In this document: positions 1 to 12,061 of the stretch, in pieces
Layout of the letters: every line of letters begins with the position of its first letter
How positions within the stretch are numbered: position 1 is the first letter of the stretch
From: Rhipicephalus microplus
Taxonomy: Eukaryota; Arthropoda; Arachnida; Ixodida; Ixodidae
Direction of reading: 5' to 3'
Length of the DNA: 64,000 nt
NCBI RefSeq assembly: GCF_043290135.1
Contig: NC_134707.1
Coordinates: forward strand, 71,291,906-71,355,905
Made by a program: the position numbers and the translations under genes
The notes under the pieces: generated by a model
Told to the model about the DNA's origin: nothing
Database searches by the model: none
Seen by the model: only the letters and a program-made list of their open reading frames with translations

Positions 1-383
1 CTAAGCTGTAGACGGGAAGCATCCCTTCTGATCAATGAACTGATTAGTAGAAAGGTTGCTTTGGGGCTCGCAGAAGTACATAAAAAGATAGAAAGGCAGC
101 TGCAAAATTTTGGAACCATCTTAACGTCCTAAAAAAGGAGATGAGCCTAGAGCAGATGTTTATAACTACAGCACAAGGTGCTAGGCTGAAAGGGGACGAA
201 GCTATTGAATATATAAGAACAATGGTGACAGAAAAATTTCACCAAAGGAGTGCTTTATGCACCACATAAAACAAGGATGAATCAAGTGGTGCAATGGCTC
301 CATTTTCACAACGAGAATGGGAAAGGGCTGAGAAGAGGGTTCCTGGTAGTATATAAACAGGCCCAGATGGCATTCCAATTTTT

Positions 384-1397
384 GTGATAAAGACATTAGG
401 TTCGAAGTCTAAGCAAGCTTTGAGAGAGACAGTGAGAAAAATAATAATCGATGATGAAGTCAGCGATGGATGGAAACTTAGCAGGATGAGCATGATCTAT
501 AAAAGAAAGGGGCACAAAGCTGACATAAACAACTACCGTCCTACAATGGTGACATCAGTGGTGTACAGGCTGGCGATGCAGATTATAAAATAAAGACTGC
601 AGGCATGAAAAGAGGGTGATTGGGTGCTGGGGAACTGCAGAATTGGTTTTAAAAACACAGGAGGTTGAAAGACAATCTGTTCTCACTGACGCAGTGCATC
701 GAAATAGCAGAAGAGGAACAAAGGCCCCTGTGGCTAGCATTTTGGGATATCAAGGAAGCTTACGACAGCTTGGTTGAAGAGGACTTGGGGGGACACACTA
801 GGTGTGGAAGATGGAGTCACTATTCTTTTAAAAGATATCTCTAAAGGTAACAAGGCAGTTATACAGTGGGAAAAACAGGTATCCGAGCCTGCAGTGGTAA
901 AACGGGGGGTTACGCAAGGGTGTTCTCTGTCACCCTTGTTATTCATGAAGTACTTAGAAGCATTACAGGCCAAATTAGAGGGAAGTGGACTGGGCTTCAA
1001 CCTCTCTTTCGTCAAACAAGGAAAACTCATTGAACAGGCACTACCAGCATTGATGTACGCAGATGATATAGTGCTAAAGGCCAACAGCAAGGAAGATTTG
1101 CAGAGATTGGTGGACATCTGCGGTAATGAGGGAGATATATTAGATTACAGATTCAATAAGGAGAAATCTGCAATGATGGCTTTTAATGACAATGAAGGTA
1201 GTGAGCTTAGAATACAGGAGATCACGCTAGAGATAACAGAGAAATACAAATATCTGGGCGTATTGAAAAGCATTGAGGCCGAGTACCTAAGGCAGCACGA
1301 AATATACGTGACGAATAAAGGTAACAGGAATGCAGCGGTGATGAAATACAGGGCACTGTGGAATTACAATAGGTATGATGTTGTGAGAGGAATATAG
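384..1397 (+). pseudogene. Reverse transcriptase of LINE family A, broken
   Basis: Two main frames, 384-593 and 774-1397, carry consecutive parts of one reverse transcriptase, with a stop or frameshift zone at 594-773. The first has the NNYRPT block. The second (207 codons) has the TQGCSLSPLLF block and then the catalytic YADD box (near residue 95), followed by a KYLGV thumb-type motif. The palm carries both catalytic aspartates, but the chain is disrupted. The protein would make cDNA from its own RNA by target-primed reverse transcription. It is non-functional here because of the stops and the 1.7-kb insertion further 3'. Confidence 0.8.
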
Positions 1398-1771
1398 AAA
1401 GGGGTCATGGTGCCTGATCTGACATTCAGAAATGCGGTCTTGTACATGAGATCAGAAGTTCAAGCAAAATTGAAATTAAGCAACGAGGAATAGGTAGGCT
1501 TGCCTTAGGAGCTCACGGGAATACACCAAATCAGGGAGTACAGGGTAATATGAAATGGACATCATTTTAGGGCAGGAAAGCTAGCAGCAAGATAAAATTT
1601 GAGAAGCGATTGAGAGAAATGGGCGAGGAGCGTTGGGCTAGGAATGTATTCAGGTGCTTGTACATGAAGAAAGTTGATACAAAATGGAGGAAGCGAACCA
1701 GAAATTTGACTGGTAAATACTTAGAAAACAGCAGGGAGCCAAACCAAGAAGAATTATCGGTTAATTAGAAG

Positions 1772-3214
1772 GTGAAGGTAGATGATACCGATATGCCAAA
1801 ATATTATGCCAAATTTTTGAAAATATTATGTCAAATTTTTGACCAATCTCTAAGATCTGGCATGCTACCGGACGACTGGTTAATAGGAAAGATAAAACCA
1901 ATTCACGAAACTGGAGATGTTCACTCGCCTGACAACTATCGACCCATATCTTTAACTTGCATATGCTGCAAAATGCTTGAGTACATAATCAGTTCACACG
2001 TGTACAATCACCTCGAGACGAACAATTTTTTCTTTCCTCATCAGCATGGTTTTAGAAAGGGATTTTTGCGTGATACACAACTGTTTGAATTTACCACCGA
2101 TTTACACTCAAACATGAACAGCAACCTTCAAACGGACTGTATCTTTCTTGACTTTTCTAAAGCCTTTGATCGTTTGCCCCATTGCCGACTAATCTCTAAG
2201 CTATCCGCTCTACGACTTGATTCTTTAACATTAACCTGGATTCAAAACTTCATTTCTTTTCGACAGCAGTTCACTGTTGTTAACAATCTTGCGTCCCCTT
2301 TTTCTTCTGTTAGTTCGGGCGTACCGCAAGGCAGCGTCCTTGGGCCCTTACTATTTTTAATCTACATTAATGACTTACCCTCTGATATTACTTCTTGCAT
2401 GCGTCTATTTGCCGATGATTGTATAATATACCGTTCTATAAACTCCAGTAATGACCACTTAACCATTAAAGCAGATCTCAACCATATTTGTAACTGGTGC
2501 GACAAGTGGCTTATGAAACTGAACTTAACAAAATGCGAGGTAATGTCTTTCACCCGTAAACACGTAAACTCTGAATTCTCCTATTACTTGAACAATACCA
2601 TGCTTTCCCACACTTCTTCCTACAAATACCTAGGTGTTCTTCTCACAGAGAATCTTTCATGGGCCTCACATATCGAGTCTACCTGTGCCAAAGCATCACG
2701 TTCACTGGGCTACCTACGCCGCAACTTGAGAAATTCCCCTACTAATATTCGAAAACTAGCCTTTCTTACCTTTATTCAGCCAATATTAGAATTCGCCTCA
2801 GCAATTTGGTCTCCTCATCAAAACTACTTGATTATTATGGTAGAAAGGATTCAAAATAGAGGTGCCCGCTTCATATCACGAAACTACGACATCACGTCAA
2901 ACATAACGCAAATTAAATCAGACCTTCAGCTACCGTTATCGGATAGCCGTCGCAGTATTGCTCTTCTCTGTCTGTTCCAGAAATATATTACCTCTAATAA
3001 ACAAACGCGGCTTCAGCTTCAAACACCTCACTCTTTTTCACACAGATTGCATAATCAGTTCAGCTTCATGCGCATATACGGGTCAACTAATGCATTCAAT
3101 TCATCACCACTGCCTCGGGCCGTTCGTCTTTGGAATGACCTCCCTGATTGCATAGCCTCCATATCTAATCCCGATACATTTCGCCGTCAGGTACTCACTC
3201 TGTTCACCATGTGA
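1772..3214 (+). CDS. CR1/L2-like LINE reverse transcriptase fragment (about 470 codons, open)
   Basis: A single open frame of 480 codons whose first few codons are host-LINE sequence. Seen in order: DNYRPISLT (near residue 51), HGFRKG, FLDFSKAFD (RT motif A), SGVPQGSVLGPLLFLIYINDLP (motif B region), LFADDC (catalytic FADD box near residue 214), KYLGVLL, and the C-terminal PLPRAVRLWNDLP block typical of CR1/Jockey-type ORF2 ends. The usual protein is about 900-1000 residues with an N-terminal AP-like endonuclease, which is absent here. The frame being open suggests a relatively young copy. It cannot act autonomously without the endonuclease and promoter. Confidence 0.85.
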   Translation: MKVDDTDMPKYYAKFLKILCQIFDQSLRSGMLPDDWLIGKIKPIHETGDVHSPDNYRPISLTCICCKMLEYIISSHVYNHLETNNFFFPHQHGFRKGFLRDTQLFEFTTDLHSNMNSNLQTDCIFLDFSKAFDRLPHCRLISKLSALRLDSLTLTWIQNFISFRQQFTVVNNLASPFSSVSSGVPQGSVLGPLLFLIYINDLPSDITSCMRLFADDCIIYRSINSSNDHLTIKADLNHICNWCDKWLMKLNLTKCEVMSFTRKHVNSEFSYYLNNTMLSHTSSYKYLGVLLTENLSWASHIESTCAKASRSLGYLRRNLRNSPTNIRKLAFLTFIQPILEFASAIWSPHQNYLIIMVERIQNRGARFISRNYDITSNITQIKSDLQLPLSDSRRSIALLCLFQKYITSNKQTRLQLQTPHSFSHRLHNQFSFMRIYGSTNAFNSSPLPRAVRLWNDLPDCIASISNPDTFRRQVLTLFTM

Positions 3215-3527
3215 CCCTGTTTTTGTATTCTGAGTGCATTGCGTAACGGTGCTTTATATTCCCCTTGTCTTTTATTTTGAAATGTATTCCTCTGTCGCCA
3301 TGTTCATATCAAGTGCTGTATTCCCTCAAATTTACCTCGCCCTGTATAGCCTAAAATGAGATCTCATTAATATATATATATATATAGTTTTGCGTTGTTT
3401 TTGCACTGATCCTGCCTGTAAACTGTTGGTTACCTCTCTGTACCATTCCGATTCCTCCCCCCCTTACCCAATGCCCTGTTCTGGGGCCTGTAAGGTTTTT
3501 TTTGAATAAAGAATAAAGAATAAAGAA
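1796..3527 (+). mobile_element. CR1/L2-like LINE, 5'-truncated, nested in LINE family A
   Basis: A second non-LTR element sits inside the first. Upstream flank GATACCGATATG and downstream flank AATATGTGG both match the uninterrupted minus-strand copy of the host LINE (57030-57060), so the 5-bp ATATG is a likely target-site duplication. The 3' end is GAATAAAGAATAAAGAATA, a short tandem tail of the kind CR1/L2 elements carry. The endonuclease domain is missing, so this was probably dead on arrival by 5' truncation. An (AT)7 run and a polypyrimidine patch occur in the 3' UTR near 3370-3480. Confidence 0.85.
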
Positions 3528-4062
3528 TATGTGGATAATCAGTATGTTTAAGAAGTCCGCACTAGAGATCTATTGAACGTTTAGGCAGGAAATTGCCAAG
3601 GAAAGGATTTATGATAATACTCGGGGTAGTTCTCACTGTTTGAGGCTAAGGTGGGAGTATTGCGAACCTAGACATATCAGGCCAAATAGGAAGGGGTAGA
3701 CACGGTATGCAGTGCGTGTGGAGAGGAAGAGGAAACTGCCGAACACTTGATAATGTTGTGTAAAGGACTTCATCTTATAGTTCAGGCTGATGGCGCAGAG
3801 ATTTTCAAAGCACTGGGGTTTAGGGCCAGGAAGCGCAAAATAGACTTTAAGCGGGTAGATTTAACAAGAAGGTTAGCTGATTCGTGGTAAAGTCAAGGCA
3901 CGAGTGAAAATTAAATACTTCACTGCAAAGTACGAGTCCTCAACCTCAATATTTAAAGGAAAAAATAGATCTGGTTTTTGGTTCACTTAGTAATACGGCT
4001 TGGTGGCGTGAGCCACCACATGATCTAAAGGGTACAGTCATATCAATCCATTCATTCAATCC

Positions 4063-4829
4063 ATGCCAGCTTCGGCTGCGTTGTTTGGCGGTCGCGGGCT
4101 TCTGCAAAGCTGCAGCTGTGGTTCAAGAAGACGTAATATTACAAAATTAGTTCATGGACAACCTGAACAGAGCGTTGGCAAGGGATATTCAAACAACGAC
4201 GTCTTCAGAGTTCCCTGGTTCACAATCCAGACAGTGACAGTTCGTTCCCCGCTTCGATTTGTCCCAAGCTACCTGTTTGTTGGTGCGGATATCTCACGAG
4301 ATACAGACTCCACCACGGTTCTTGTGCAGCAGATTGCAATGGCACACGTGCAGTAGAGTAGATTTTTAGAACTGAAACTGCAATCTTCCGGCCCGCAAAA
4401 GACGCTCATCAACTTCACTCTCTTATGTGGCCCACAAGAGCGCTGTACGCGTTCCGCAAGAACACCGGTTGAAAAGCGTGCACGCGTACTTGAGGAATAA
4501 AAAAGTGCACCACGTGGACACTATAGGAGCTCCCTCTGGCCATCACTGGTCCTCTCGTCTATATCGCTCGGGCTAACAATTGCGAATGACAAAATGCTCT
4601 CCGTTTGCGGTATTGGCCTTAACGCGTACTTCGAAACACGCGCATCGGATAAAGGTGACACGACATAAAACGGCACTAGATGTAACACAATACACTAAAC
4701 AAAAGAAAAGCGGCCTGTTTACTTTTTCATGTTTTCTTGGGCTCACTTTAACCCTAAAGGTAGCCCGTATTTACCTATATCCAAGCCTTCCACGTGTCTT
4801 GATCAATCAGAATTTAAAATATATAAACC
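4063..4829. other. No gene recognised
   Basis: Between the tail of LINE family A and the next LINE relic I see only short open frames (for example 4063-4356 +, 97 codons) with no recognisable motif. The sequence around 4380-4560 is moderately GC rich. Confidence 0.5.
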
Positions 4830-6490
4830 TTTACGCCGAACTACCTCTCACTCCGTTCTCGTTTTCTTTCACTAAGACTTACGAGGACTATGATATTTGT
4901 GACACTCCTCTCGTCGAAAAGGAGGTGTTTGCAGCTCTTAAATCCATGACTATAATCACAGCCCAGGCTCAGATTATTTGACCGTCAAATTTTGCGTCAA
5001 GTTTTGGAAGGTTTTTTTTGGGTGGGGGGGGGGGGGCTTTTACCACATGGGCAAACAGGCTTCTCCGTGAGGGGACACTGTCAGCAACTCAAAAGAAGGG
5101 CGGATCACTCTCCTCTACAGGGATGAGATGAGACGCACTGACGTGAGAGCCTGGCGGCCCATCACTATTCTAAACTGTGACTACAAGCTCATTGCTAAGT
5201 GCCTGGTCGTTCAAGTCACTCCAGTACTTGGTACTATTTTGGGTTCGTACCAGGTGTGTTGCGTCCAGGTAGATCATACCAACTTCATGGTTTAGCTGTT
5301 AGGGACATATTAGAATGGTCGAATTCACGCAACCTTCATGGAATTATTTGCTCTTTTGATCAAGAGAAGACGTTTCGTATTATGAGCCATAAGTACCTCT
5401 TTATAGTTTTAAAGCAGGCGGGCTTTAGTTCTAAGTTTAATAGCACAGTAAGGGCTCTCTACTTTTGTCCCAGTTCTGCTGTTGTTATACAAGATCGCGT
5501 CTCGGAGTGTTTAGGTGTGTCCCATGTAGTCAGACAGGGCGATCCACTTTCGCTCACTCTCAACGTGCTGGCATTGGAGCCGCTCTTGTAGAGGCTTTCT
5601 AAAGACACCAGCACTAGTATATTTCTCTTTCTGCTAGGTTACCCCCCCGACGGCAAAGTTCACCATGCAGATGACCTTTCTATTGTCATCCCGGACGATG
5701 CAACTGTTTGCACCGTCTTGGATGGTATGGAGGGGTACTGCTCGGCCAGCGGTGCCAGCAAAAATAGGTCGAAGAGCACTGTCAAGTATCTGTACTGCAC
5801 TCCCTCCAGCCCACGTCCTGTGCGTGGCCTCACCATAAAATCGCGCATACGCATATTGGGTTTCCACTTTGAACCGGATGACCTGACTACTGAAAACTGA
5901 CGGTTAAGAAGGCAAAAGCTGACCGACAAGATTCGGGAACTCAGTGCCTTGTATCGTCCACTTACAGCTAGAGCCACGATAATTCAATCGCTTTTGTTTA
6001 GTTTTCCCACGTATGTAGGTTCGGTTATGCCAGTTAAGCCTCATACCAAGGTTCTTCAGGAAGAGCAACTTTTCGCTTTTTTTGGGGAGTCGTGCATCTC
6101 CGTTCGTGTTGCGCCCTGTGCTGAAGTTGCGTGGTGACGAAGGAGGACTAGGTATTCCTGACCTGAGTGTTGTGACCATGGCGTTACACGTTAGATGGAC
6201 GCGGGTAGCTCTTGAGTCATATATGCTCCTTACTAGAAGCTTTGCGTCGTAGTTTCTGAGCACGCGGCTGAGGCTTTTCTCACATGGGGCACTTTTGAAT
6301 TCGGTGCCTCGGGCTGGAACGCCTTCTGGCTTCTATGCAGGGGCCGCTTCTCTATGGCAAGTCTCCAAGAAGTCGACCCCGAGATAGACTTAGCGTACCC
6401 TGGAAAACCAGCCCGGCTGAGAGCCGGCTGTTTTCCCAGGGTACGTCTGGTTTGCGTGCAGCGACATTGGCATCTGCACCAAACAGTAGT
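4830..6490 (+). pseudogene. Decayed LINE ORF2 relic (L1/Tx1-type organisation, uncertain)
   Basis: Scattered frames on + spell consecutive parts of a non-LTR reverse transcriptase. EKEVFAALKSM is near 4920-4950, RAWRPITILNCDYKLIAK near 5150-5200, and GIICSFDQEKTF near 5340-5375 corresponds to RT motif A. VVRQGDPLS near 5530-5550 is motif B, HHADDLSIVI near 5658-5690 is the catalytic box with its first position changed from Y to H, and GFHFEPDDLT near 5862-5890 is the thumb region. A PRAGTPSGFY block follows near 6310-6340. At least five frameshifts or stops separate the pieces. The RQGDPLSxxLNVLALEPLL context is typical of L1/Tx1-like enzymes, but I am not sure of the clade. Confidence 0.65.
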
Positions 6491-7215
6491 CCCGTAGTCA
6501 TCATAGGACATTTTCGTGTCTTACTGTGCCCTAGTGGTAAGGAGACGGGCCGTGACCACAAAGCGCCTTCCGCCGAGCGATAGCCCTTCCGTCCTGAAGA
6601 GACGTCGCAGGCTCTCAGCTGCGTTGTAGTGTGAGGGCACGGGCACTTTGGTTGTGGTGACTGCAGTTATCGCACTGAAGGGCAGCCCGATTGCCAAGTG
6701 TTTGGGTACGTCCGCTTCGCGTGCAGTGCCGAGAGTCGCCGTGCCGAAGGGTAGCCCCTGTGTCGAGTTTCGCTGGGCTCCAACGACCCGGGGTGGGGTG
6801 TGGGGGTGGAAACAGTGCCACGACAGACGTACGGGTGATGATGGGATGATGAGTCACGTGAGACTTTGGGACAACGCGCTTCGTGCCGCATCGCCTTTCT
6901 ATCTGACAACGGCACCGTCGTCTAGCTGTGTGATGATCCTGCGGCGCCGGCAAAGGGGACAGCGTGCCGGTGTTTGCTGGGCGATCACCCCGACGGGCAG
7001 GACGCCGCTCGGGCCTGCTTCTCGCTAGTGTGCGCGTACATTTCCCGGCCGTTGCGAGCGTTGTGGGTTAGCGACGCTCATCGCGTTCGCGAATGGCGAC
7101 GTGGCACCTGGAACACCGCCGAGGCGTGTGACAGAGAAGCCTGACGCAAGCGTCGGCAGTGGAGTACTAACGACACAAACGAGGTGCGAGTCAAGAATGC
7201 TGGTCTCGTTCAATA
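6491..7215. other. GC-rich stretch, no gene assigned
   Basis: GC-rich compared with its surroundings, with several overlapping frames of 60-126 codons on both strands (longest 6648-7028 +). None shows a domain I recognise. It directly follows the LINE relic in the same orientation and may be its 3' end. Confidence 0.4.
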
Positions 7216-9825
7216 ATAGATGAATTCCACGGGACTTACGTCACGAAAATGTGGTGGCGCTGTTTCGGTAGGCAATATAGGAAGCCTTAATGTGCGCGCG
7301 TCTGCGTGTTTTAGGGTGGTGACAACTCTGATCATGGTTGCTTACAAATGGCTAAGACGGCCCCCATACTTGATGGGCCGCCTTGTTGGTTCTGAGTGGT
7401 TGCTCATTACATTGACGGCAGCGTGGGTTTCTACGAGAAGAGGTTTTTTTTATAGCAAGTGCTGAAGGCTGAAGGGTTGTTTTCTGAAGTTAGCCGTGGT
7501 TTGGTGGAACAGGAAAGACATGTTCGTGACTTGAGTTTGTATAAAATACTGTTAAAACAGTTCGTTCCTCCCACTTGGTAGACCCACCGCATTGGCGGAG
7601 CGAGGTTATTTAGAGAGCCTATATTTGCGAGGGGGAGAACCTTTATGTCACTATGAATGGACTTCAATGTCTGTGCGCCATTCATGAAGCATATTCACCT
7701 TAGCACTGCAAATACTTTAAAGGCCTCTTAGTGCAAGGCTTGAAAATATGCTGTTTATAGGATGGAACTCGTAATAACAGGGAAGGCAAAACAAACAACT
7801 GGGTAGCTGGCAATGTTCTCTGTAAACCAAATAGCTCAGCTAGCCTGTTTCTCATACCCTAAACATTGCGTTTCTCCTTAATATAATTTCCTACAGCAAG
7901 TTTAGTTCCTGCGAACGAATCTGTACAATGATTGCTTGAAAACCTTACAAGCTGTAAGCGTTGCCCAAAAATGTTGGGCATTCAATCACATGACACCCCC
8001 ATCACCCTATGCCCATAAGCCAGTATATTAGGCTAGAAGAAAAGCAAAGGGGAGCAACGAGGGACAAATCAAGTTTTTTCTAGGTCAGATTTTATTGCAA
8101 ACAGCATCCAAACGGCATCTGGTTTTGTGTCTTCAAACCATCCTGCCTCCTTTGCTGGAAGCTTGTGTCCTCGCAGTGGGCCAAGAACAAAGCAGTAAGA
8201 CAAAAAATCATACACGGCTCCGACCACATATATGGAGTCCATACACATTTTCTCTACAAGCACTAAATAAAAGTAGAGTTTATGATATCAAATCATCTGT
8301 GTGTCTGGTTATGAAACAAAAGGACGACACAAATAACGATGCACCACATAGGGCATATTTGGGTTATGGGCTGAAAACCGACTTGCTTAGTGCGCATATA
8401 CTGCACCGCTCAAGACCGACAGATGGACAGAAGGATGAACGGCCACAAACAGTATATCTGTCGCATTCTATGTTGATAAAGAGAAGTCCTGTTTGCAAGT
8501 ATTGAGCGAGTTTCGGTGTGGTAGCACGTGTCAATGAAGCGAAGAACGAATACCCCATGGAAAGCAACACAAAATGTTAGTTGCGTTGCAACTGTGCAAG
8601 AAAAGCGCCTACAGGGAACGCGTTCATCGGCTCGTCTGTCTACCTCTCCAAACGCCCTTCCTCAGCAACCGAGGTAAAATTGCAGGAATGCGAACATCTG
8701 CCAGAAAAGGAAGAAGCAAACGGGAGTGTCCGTAGGTGGTTTACGGGCCTGGCGTTTTCTGCGACGATTGCAGCGACGGCTTCGGAAACCGACAAACTGC
8801 AGATAGTGAATGCATGCAGGACCCCACATTCGACTAGTCATACCATTTGATTGAGGAACTGCGCTTCGACTACAAGGATAAACAAGCATACTCAACCATC
8901 TTCCGCTCGCACAGCGTAGCCGAACGAAGCCTAATTCATTATTATACTGTGCACATTGTCGTGCTTACTTTGCTCAAACTGCTTTTTGTTGCACAGCTAT
9001 GTCAGCCATTTCACGAAATGTGCGGTGATATACTCAACCCACTCGCAATACAACGGGTACTCACCTCACAAACACGGCGAGAAGTAGTCACCTCCAAGCT
9101 GCAGTCTCACTTCACTTGTGTAGCCCTGCGTTTCCGTTGGCTAGAGCAAGTCGGGAAGCGGGAAGGTCTCCAAATGGTTTTGCATTGTGGCACGCAGCAC
9201 CCTGGCACATATCGACTTCAAATTTCTTTTATGTGTGGTTAGCACGAGGATGGTGCCGTAGCGGAAGCTACGTCTATGGGGTAATCAAACGCAGCTCATA
9301 CCGCAGCTTGCACACCCGCGCCAACATGCAGCTGGTGCAGTGCGACGGAGCTGGAACGCCTGGCCGCAAGAACCAACATGGCGCTTGTTGCCACGGAAAC
9401 CGGGACTAGCAACATTGTGTTTTAGCGGGTGGCAGCAAGAGGTGGGTCAAAGGCTGACACTACCCTAAAACACAGAGATGCGCGCACATGAAGGCTCCCT
9501 AAGGCAAAAGACGCTCTGCCTACCACCGTTTCTGCTAGGTTTTCAATGTTGCATGTGGTGTTCTCAGTCAAACAATGAGAGAAAAAAAAAACAGTATGCC
9601 GACGAATCGCATTGCGGTTGGATGTAAGTCACGGCTCAGAACTTAGATTTGTTTGTTGGCGCACATCGCAGCCCACAGCGTTTATAGCTTTTACAACGCT
9701 TATGGCGTCTCGCAACGTCGTTTTGTTGGCGGAAATCACAGCCCTCAGCGCTTATGGCGAAAGTTACGTGCGGACGTCGCTATACTTTTACCCATAATAT
9801 CGACGTGGCCTACCTGTGTTTACAA
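7216..9825. other. No gene recognised
   Basis: AT-rich sequence with unsupported frames only. The 8581-8850 (+, 89 codons) and 8847-9242 (+, 131 codons) frames are the longest and lie in a locally GC-richer patch (8580-9410), but they have no motif, no repeat signature and no convincing splice context. Confidence 0.5.
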
Positions 9826-9826
9826 G

Positions 9827-10296
9827 GCTGTGTTCCAATTCTTAGACAGCACGTAGACAGTCTACGAAGACTGCTTAGAAGACAGCATCGAGCCCATGCT
9901 GTCTGAGAAATGGAACACATTTAGACTGCTTTTACGCGACAATGCGCCACCTGACGTCGAGAAGAAAAAGGTAAAATAAACAAACATAACAGTTGTAATT
10001 TCTGGCTTATTTTGTGTTGAAATCAAAAACAAATAAACGTTACTCAGATTGAGCGCCTGGAAAAGCGCCAGCTTGCATGCAGACGACCTTTCCGGCGATA
10101 TCCGATCTATCTGAGCGATTCGATGACCCGCCATCTTGTTTAGACAGCAAAGTAGCCTGCAACGTATTTGTCTACGATACAGTCTTCTCGGAGCTGTCTA
10201 TTTTGCCTGCTACATGAGGATTGAAAGATGACTTAAGATGGCCGCCGTCAATTTTGCTGTCTATTTAGCCGTCTACAGTGAGTATTGGAACACAGC
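9827..10296. mobile_element. MITE-like non-autonomous DNA transposon candidate
   Basis: GCTGTGTTCCAAT at the left end is repeated in inverted orientation as ATTGGAACACAGC at the right end. Further sub-terminal GTCTA, GCTGTCTA and TAGACAGC words recur in opposite orientation inside (9843-9935 and 10140-10280). About 470 bp, no coding capacity. No clear target-site duplication was found, so the superfamily is unassigned. Confidence 0.5.
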
Positions 10297-10534
10297 TCAA
10301 TTATGGAGACGGCGCACCCATGAGACGCCAGCCGAGGAAGCCAAGTGCAAGCATCTCCTACGCGTCCCCTTTGGTATGTCTTTGCGTTTCAAACAAACGT
10401 TTATTCCAGTAAACGCTGCACCAACCGCTATACCAGCTCCCACGTCGATGCCCGTTTCAACCGGCTCAACGCAGTGCGCACCACAACTGCTTCGAATACC
10501 CGGGTTCTTTTTGGAGAGGTGGTCCATAGTTTTT

Positions 10535-10549
10535 AAATGCAAAGCATTT
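10535..10549 (+). repeat. Stem-loop AAATGC-AAA-GCATTT heading a microsatellite module
   Basis: A 6-bp perfect stem with AAA loop, followed by TTA-containing sequence and then, 27 bp on, by the TATC array. Two analogous stem-loops occur at 12062 and 12693. Confidence 0.5.
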
Positions 10550-10575
10550 CTTAGTGAACTTCGGCGACGTTGAGC

Positions 10576-10794
<219 letters not shown>

Positions 10795-10799
10795 GGACT

Positions 10800-11640
10800 T
10801 TTCTCTCCTGGCCGTTTCAATGATTATACCTATACCAAATTTTGTACGGCATAAAGTGACTGTATGACGAGCATAACTGACTAGTCGTACCATGAACATA
10901 CGCATGCGAAAAATCTCGTGATTTACATTTCATAGTCTTGATCTCTCGTGGTGATTTTGTTCACATGACATATTACAAAACAGGTATAGTTTGACGAGTG
11001 CATGGCGAACATAATTGACAGACCCTAACACGGAAAATATGACATGCATTTCATGCCAGACATCACTACGCACCACACTCATGGTGCACTCGCGGTCGTT
11101 TCGCTAGCTTCACACATACCAATTTTAGTATCAGGGGACGTGATTGGATGACGAAGGTATATGACTGGTGCAAACATGAACATCGTGAGATATCTGTCAA
11201 AAAGGAACAAGAACACATGCCCCACTCATTATTCGCTCACGGCCGTTTCGCTAGCTTCAGATCTAACAAATTCGTATTACCTGACGTGAATTGAAGACGA
11301 AAGTAAATGAAACGTCCGAACTTAATAATCATGATATGTGTGCCATGCTGATCATGACTACATACATGCTACGCTCAAAGTGCGCCGCGGCCAATTCGCA
11401 AGCTCCACATATACCGAACTTGGTATCACGAGACTTGAATAGAAGAAAGCAAATGACAGGTCCAAACATGATTATCATGACAAGCGCGTCATGTGAAACA
11501 TGACTACATGCTACGCTCATAGCGTGCTCGCGGCCGTTGCGCTACCATGGCAGCTGCGAAATTTGATATTACGTGACGTGAATGAACGACGAACACAAGT
11601 GCAAGGCAAAAACATAATTATGGCACGGATTTTTTGTACG
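10800..11640 (+). repeat. Diverged tandem array, about 146-bp period
   Basis: A block beginning CGCGGCCGTTTCGCTAGCTTC and continuing with CACATATACC, GGTATCAC, GACGTGAAT and CAAACATGA-like words restarts near 11090, 11236, 11383 and 11527. A weaker first unit lies near 10802. Spacings are 146, 147 and 144 bp. Units are roughly 60-75 percent alike by eye. No coding content. Confidence 0.75.
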
Positions 11641-12060
11641 GCATAAACTATGGCCACCTCGTAACGTTTTGCGGATTTTAAAGTGGCATATAAGTTTTCA
11701 TCGTTTGTGCTTCGCATATCATTGATTCTCACTTATGTGTGATCTGCCATTTTTTTTTCGTTACCGAATCTACCTCTTTCTTCCAAACGCTAACCCGGAC
11801 CTTTCTTAGTCCCTTGAACACCAGCAGGAAAGATGTTTTGTGCGACAACTTATCTATTGGCGATACCTATTCCGTTCCAACCACTCCAAATAGAGCTGTT
11901 GAATGATTGAAATGCCTACGTTTTTCTTCAAACACGGGCATTGTATACACACAGCATATTTGTTAGGGCTCCGAACGATCAGCTATTATTGTCGTGTCTT
12001 CCCTCTTATCGCCACGCGCCTCAGCCTTCGCAAGACGCGAACGGATGAGCGTGAGCTGTT
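11641..12060. other. No gene recognised
   Basis: Unique-looking sequence between the 146-bp array and the minisatellite module. Only short frames, none with a motif. Confidence 0.5.
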
Positions 12061-12061
12061 T

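Larger units (their letters stand above)
1..4062 (+). mobile_element. Non-LTR retrotransposon (LINE family A), decayed, interrupted by a CR1-like insertion
   Basis: LINE remnant on + that continues off the left edge of the window. Broken reading frames give typical reverse transcriptase blocks: NNYRPT near 530, LAFWDIKEAYDS near 735-765, TQGCSLSPLLF near 910-945 and LMYADDIV near 1050-1075. The 3' end is the conserved stretch 3995-4050 followed by a short AATCCATTC-like tail. The 56500-60600 minus-strand copy aligns with it along the whole visible length, and that is how the ends and the gap at 1796-3527 were recognised. I see no RNase H domain. The clade is not certain. Confidence 0.85.

Noticed and set aside
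10800..11640. CRISPR array
   Set aside because: Units are diverged head-to-tail 146-bp repeats, with no short identical repeats separated by unique spacers. The genome is eukaryotic.
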